Assembly (NCBI RefSeq): GCF_019578655.1
Contig: NC_063257.1
Location: 5,890,001-5,954,000 of the forward strand
DNA: 64,000 bases
DNA from: Ricinus communis
Taxonomy: Eukaryota; Streptophyta; Magnoliopsida; Malpighiales; Euphorbiaceae
Direction of reading: 5' to 3'
The position numbers and the translations under genes were made by a program. The notes below the pieces were generated by a model. That model ran no database searches, was not told the DNA's origin, and saw nothing but the letters and a program-made list of their open reading frames with translations. Shown piece after piece: positions 60,463 to 64,000 of this stretch; position 1 is the first letter of the stretch, and each line of letters opens with the position of its first letter.

Positions 60463-60467
60463 ACTAA
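60463..60467. repeat. Target-site duplication of the nested solo LTR, right copy
   Basis: actaa, matching 59035-59039. Confidence 0.85.
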
Positions 60468-60644
60468 ACATATTGAAGTTGACTGTCACTTCATAAGGGA
60501 AAAAGTCCAATCAGGAGAAATTGTAACTTCATTCGTCAGAAGCCATGAACAGCTAGCAGACATCTTCACAAAGGCCCTAGACAAAGCAGGTCACCAAAGG
60601 CTCCTTAGCAAGATGGGTTCTATCAATTTATTCAAACCCACATT

Positions 60645-60653
60645 GAGGGGAAG
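60645..60653 (+). promoter_or_regulatory. Copia polypurine tract
   Basis: gaggggaag immediately precedes the 3' LTR. It is the primer site for plus-strand DNA synthesis. Confidence 0.85.
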
Positions 60654-60989
60654 TGTTGAAGATGCACCAAAACCAGATCATGTCAGCAAGATTCAATAGT
60701 CAAAGACTGCTAGTAAGGACCAACAGTCAAAGATTGTTGGACATGGCCTCAGTCATTCTGATCATCACAAGCCAAAAGTTAGGAAAAAGGAGCAACACCT
60801 CTCCCCTAGGGGAAAAGGCTGATTCTACCTCTCCCTAAGCTAGAATTGAACGTTGGAATGTAACAAGAAATAGCAATAGGGCCGTTGCATCAAAACTTGT
60901 ATATAACAAGATTCTAAATTCTCATGTAATCTCATAATATCAACAAATATTGTATATTCATCATTGATAATAAAACTCAAATTTTCACA
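60654..60989 (+). repeat. Copia 3' LTR
   Basis: 336 bp, from tgttgaagatgcaccaaaac to attttcaca. Partner of 54528-54863. Confidence 0.92.
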
Positions 60990-61037
60990 ATATTATCATT
61001 AATTAATATGTACATGAACAAAAGACAATGTTTATTT

Positions 61038-61158
61038 ACAAAATTCTTATAGCTAGAAATCTACAATGTTTTAGCTTGTTCTTAAATAAATAAAGTTGAA
61101 ATCATAAATTAAAAGAATTTAATTGAAGTTTGTAGATTTATAGCTATAAGAATTTTGT
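61038..61158. repeat. 29-bp inverted repeat, one mismatch
   Basis: acaaaattcttatagctaga (61038 on, 29 bases to 61066) is the reverse complement of 61130-61158 except for one position. A 63-base spacer separates the arms. It could be a small foldback element or a hairpin RNA source. Confidence 0.7.
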
Positions 61159-61679
61159 GGAACGACAAACACCATAACCATGGCTGCAAACATTGTGGCC
61201 TTTCTTCTTTAAAATGTCTAATATATATACATAGAGAGAGTTTTTGGCATTCCAGGAAAGTAATTTTCCAAGAAGCAAATAGAACTTAAAATAGACGTGG
61301 AAAGAGATGGGTCAGATATTGCCTCAGAAATCAGACAAGAAAGAGAAACTCAATTTTGGTGTCATGTATGCAGGTGGCTCGTGGCTCTTGACATCAACTG
61401 TGTTCCCATTTCCTTTTTGACATTTTCATTAAATTGAAGTACTAGAATCAAAGAGACCCTAACTTATGGAAGAAAAGATACATGATTATGCACAACGATG
61501 ATAAAAAATATCACACAATAGAAGCTAAAACTCAAAGAAGACGAGAGAGAACAATATAAAATTAGAGGAAAAGGATGTAAAACGGTGCTTATTATGCATA
61601 TTGATGAATCAATAAATATTACTATTTTTTTTTATTTAAAAAATTATTCAATCACCAAAAATCACAAATGATGTAGTCC

Positions 61680-62440
61680 GATTATATTCTATAATAAAGG
61701 ATTTCTTTTTATGTTATACTAGATATTTCTAATATCAAAAATTATATTTTTTCATCATTCTATCTTGTAATTTTATACTAAAAGCTCATTTCGTCAAGAT
61801 TTTCGTTAAATAATCGTTAATTAGATTTAAGTTTATATTAATTATCCTCTGATCTTTTGTGTAATATACAAATTGCACCTTATAGTTTATTTATTATACT
61901 AGAATTCTCTTGTCTAATTTTTATGTAAAAATTAATTTTAGTAACTGCACAAAAATAATTAATTAGTGTTCTTTAATTACTATACTTTCTAGCATAATTA
62001 AATTCTAACAAAATTTAAATATTTTAAAAGTACTTATATTTATAAAATATCAAAAATTCATATAATTTAAATTTTAAAATTATTAAAATAAAATATATAT
62101 TATTCTTATTATTAATTTTGTTACATTAAAATTATAACTTTGATAAAAAGTTTGGAGCTCAAATTATATTCTTTTATCAATTTAATTTTTTTAATTACAT
62201 TGACTTTCAAAATGTATGAATATTTTAGTGCAATAAATAAGATATAGAAGGAAATATTCACAAAAGATCATAGGATAAATAGTATAAAAGCAAACCTATT
62301 CAACATTATTTAACAAAAATTCTGAAAAAAAATAAATTTTTACTATAAAATTACGAAATAGAAGAATAAAAATATATATTTTAAATGTTAAAGGGTAATT
62401 AGTGTAAAAAAAAAACATAGGGATATAAAGTAATTACCCC
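61680..62440. mobile_element. Foldback DNA transposon-like element with ~190-bp imperfect TIRs
   Basis: The left arm includes tgtaattttatactaaaagc, cgttaaataatcg and tatcctctgatcttttgtgt (61770-61870). The right arm in reverse complement has the same blocks in the same order: cgtaattttatagtaaaaat, tgttaaataatgt and tatcctatgatcttttgtga (from about 62360 back to 62255). Inverted similarity spans about 190 bp per arm at perhaps 70-75%. There is no coding sequence. The ends and target duplication are not precisely resolved. Confidence 0.5.
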
Positions 62441-62705
62441 TAAATAAAATTTATAGAATTTATTTGCAAATCTAAAGTTTATATATTTTAATTGAAATGA
62501 AAAGTTAATTCAGAATTTTACATAATTAAATTTATAGAATTAATTATAACTAAACTAAACTGTAGCAAAATAGATAAAATATTTAAAAAAATCATACATT
62601 AATAAATCATTATGTTTCATAATATCAAAATTATTTTTTAATTTTATCATATTTCTATTTTATTTTTTCTATTATGTCTTTTTTTTCAAATGAAATTAAT
62701 TTTTT
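62440..62705 (+). repeat. AT-rich dispersed repeat, copy 3
   Basis: Same block order as 46225-46520: an aatctaaagtttatata block, then gaattaattataactaaact, then cattaataaatcattatgtt and ttcataatatcaaaa-like blocks. Confidence 0.45.
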
Positions 62706-63357
62706 AATAGATTTGAACGAACAATGTAATTTCCAAATAATTTGAAATTTTTTTATTTTAACTATACTAGTGACTATTGATAGTAACAGATGGAACCAAT
62801 AGATGGGGCATTCTTTTTTTTCTAACCCAAAAGACGAGCAATATTGAGTCTTTGTACAGGAAAGACATGCCAACTTTTTCAATGTTCATTCTTGTCCATC
62901 ATTTTCTCTTACAAAAACAAATAATGAGAAGGTTCAATAATTTAAGAAGAGAGTTGCGGTTTGTTTGTGTTATAAATGTCCAAAACATAAAATGATAATT
63001 TATTGAATGCGCAGTTAAATCAAACTAAATCTTTAAAACTAGTACCTTTTTTCAGGGAAAATAAAAATTAGAGTATTTGGTTTGAGGTGTTCTAATTTAG
63101 GATTTTTTTTTTTTGTTTATTTGTTTATTATTCATTATAACATTTTTTTTTATATTTAATATTTAGCTTATTGAATTTTAGACTTGGAAAGTTTAGGACT
63201 GCACAGATATTCCATAAAGACTTGGAAATCTGGCAGTCATCTAGCAACTGCATGGAAATGTATTTGTCTTCCGGCAGGATAATATATCATATATAGCTAA
63301 CATGTGTTTACATGGCGTTGTAAAATTTGCAGTGAAGCAAAGGAAAAAATAACCATT

Positions 63358-64000
63358 ATGGCCACATCTATCTTGAAAAATAAAGCCCTGTTCCTTATTT
63401 CTCTTGTCCTGTTTATTCTGTTACATTCAGCGTTTAACATTGCTTCTGATTCTGCCGAACAAGCAAATTCTCTTCTGAAATGGGCCGCAACTCTTCATAA
63501 CCAAAAATACTCCAACCGATCTCCATGGCCTCTCCTTCCTGAAAATTCCACCAATCCCAATGCAAAAACAAGCCCATGCACTTGGCTTGGACTTTCTTGC
63601 AACCGTGGAGGAAGTGTTGTTAGAATAAACCTTACTACTTCTGGTTTAAATGGTACGCTCCATGAACTGTCTTTCTCAGCTTTTCCTGATCTTGAATTTC
63701 TTGACCTCAGCTGTAACTCCCTCTCTAGCACAATCCCACTTGAAATCACTCAGCTGCCCAAACTCATTTTTCTTGATTTGTCCTCTAATCAGCTGTCTGG
63801 CGTTATTCCACCAGACATTGGCCTCTTAACAAATCTTAACACCTTACGCCTTAGTGCTAATCGTTTGGATGGCTCAATCCCTTCTTCTGTGGGTAATTTG
63901 ACTGAGTTGGCATGGTTGCATCTCTATGACAATCGATTTTCTGGTTCCATTCCTTCAGAAATGGGAAACTTGAAAAACTTAGTTGAACTTTTCATGGATA
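63358..64000 (+). CDS. LRR receptor-like kinase, MIK2-like (5' part; runs off the window)
   Basis: The frame is open from the ATG at 63358 to the window end (214 codons). Residues ~1-28 are a signal peptide (KALFLISLVLFILLHSAF). The LRRNT cap follows, with ANSLLKWAATLHNQ and the Cys pair in SPCTWLGLSC. Regular 24-residue LRRs follow from about residue 93, of the plant type (LxxLxxLxLxxNxLxGxIPxxI), for example LIFLDLSSNQLSGVIPPDIG. This is the ectodomain start of a plasma-membrane LRR receptor kinase of the MIK2/MDIS1-interacting type. In Arabidopsis such receptors sense SCOOP phytocytokines, pollen-tube LURE1 and cell-wall damage. The kinase domain lies outside the window, so family placement rests on the ectodomain and on the related pseudogene at 50868. 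An antisense 84-codon frame at 63495-63749 is a shadow. Confidence 0.85.
   Translation, partial: MATSILKNKALFLISLVLFILLHSAFNIASDSAEQANSLLKWAATLHNQKYSNRSPWPLLPENSTNPNAKTSPCTWLGLSCNRGGSVVRINLTTSGLNGTLHELSFSAFPDLEFLDLSCNSLSSTIPLEITQLPKLIFLDLSSNQLSGVIPPDIGLLTNLNTLRLSANRLDGSIPSSVGNLTELAWLHLYDNRFSGSIPSEMGNLKNLVELFMD

Larger units (their letters stand above)
56095..60653 (+). pseudogene. Copia pol (protease-integrase-RT-RNase H), inactivated and interrupted
   Basis: Domains in order are: protease with DSGA (56104 on); the integrase zinc region with MHRRFGHP (about 56485) and a CDTC pair; the integrase core with DNG and HNGVSERKN (about 56930); reverse transcriptase with the YADD active site (about 58261); and RNase H with SDADW and SSAEAEYRAM. 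Lesions include TGA at 56656-56658, a frameshift near 56830, TAG at 57816-57818 where the family has Trp, a frameshift near 58110 and another near 58180. A 1423-bp solo LTR sits at 59040-60462, after the ERT codons. The last RNase H residues resume at 60463 and run to the polypurine tract. No functional enzyme can be made. Confidence 0.88.
54528..60989 (+). mobile_element. Complete but inactive Ty1/copia LTR retrotransposon with a nested solo LTR
   Basis: A full copia layout is present: 336-bp LTR (54528-54863), primer-binding site, gag, protease, integrase, reverse transcriptase, RNase H, polypurine tract and 336-bp LTR (60654-60989), flanked by the 5-bp duplication atatt. Both LTRs run TG...CA. 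The gene order, with integrase before reverse transcriptase, is that of copia (Pseudoviridae-type) elements. Coding parts carry many stops and frameshifts. A 1423-bp solo LTR plus one 5-bp duplicate copy interrupts RNase H, so the copia itself is about 5.03 kb. By hand the two LTRs differ at about two dozen of 336 positions, so the insertion is not recent. Confidence 0.92.
60990..63357. other. Spacer upstream of the LRR kinase gene
   Basis: No gene is supported. It contains a 29-bp inverted repeat (61038-61158), a long foldback element (about 61680-62440) and a copy of the AT-rich dispersed repeat (about 62440-62705). The 72-75-codon frames near 62655-62995 have no domains. The last 200 bases would be the kinase promoter; tatcatatatagc near 63285 is a weak TATA candidate. 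Confidence 0.5.

Noticed and set aside
63495..63749. 84-codon minus-strand frame at the right end
   Set aside because: Antisense to the LRR receptor kinase ectodomain.
1..64000. CRISPR array, bacterial operon or prophage
   Set aside because: Spliced genes, plant families and plant transposons show this is nuclear plant DNA; no regularly spaced repeats were found.

Overview
This window is nuclear DNA from a eudicot plant. It is AT-rich, its genes have GT-AG introns, it carries two eukaryotic tRNA-Asn genes, and it holds plant-specific families (ZYP1, CURLY FLAG LEAF, STP hexose symporters, MIK2-like LRR kinases) among plant transposons. The gene set would fit a rosid such as a Euphorbiaceae species, but that placement is an impression and was not tested.

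The left half (1-29 kb) is gene-rich. It holds a DTM1-type SPC12-like protein (+, 3041-3690), a broken intronless TRM112 copy (4406-4701), a TMEM135-like membrane protein (-, 4921-9072, 8 exons, 519 aa) and a BTL-type mitochondrial adenine-nucleotide carrier (-, 11589-14429, 4 exons, 440 aa). These are followed by the synaptonemal complex gene ZYP1 (+, 16824-23477, 18 exons, 868 aa), a 99-aa coiled-coil/tail-membrane protein (-, 25834-26215), two tRNA-Asn(GTT) genes and a CFL1-like WW-domain gene (-, 28297-29063). All exon maps were built by hand. In each one every splice junction has GT/AG and the reading phases close.

The middle (29-41 kb) is gene-poor. It has a degraded gypsy-like remnant and a 1080-bp Mutator-like element (34383-35462) with long terminal inverted repeats, a perfect 9-bp target duplication and a captured germin-like protein fragment, i.e. 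a Pack-MULE. Two tandem STP hexose/H+ symporter genes follow (-, 41701-45270 and 46807-49076) with matching four-exon structure.

The right end (50-64 kb) is an LRR receptor kinase cluster broken up by transposons. It has a decayed MIK2-like kinase pseudogene (50868-52607), a LINE RNase H tail, and a complete but coding-dead Ty1/copia element (54528-60989; 336-bp LTRs, 5-bp target duplication). A 1423-bp solo LTR with its own 5-bp duplication sits inside the copia RNase H region. The 5' end of an apparently intact MIK2-like LRR receptor kinase gene (63358 onward) runs off the window. Several foldback/MITE-like elements and a three-copy AT-rich dispersed repeat fill the spacers.

The genes are independent, as expected in a plant: there are no operons. 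The strongest candidate for something undescribed is the germin-carrying Pack-MULE. No wholly new system was seen.
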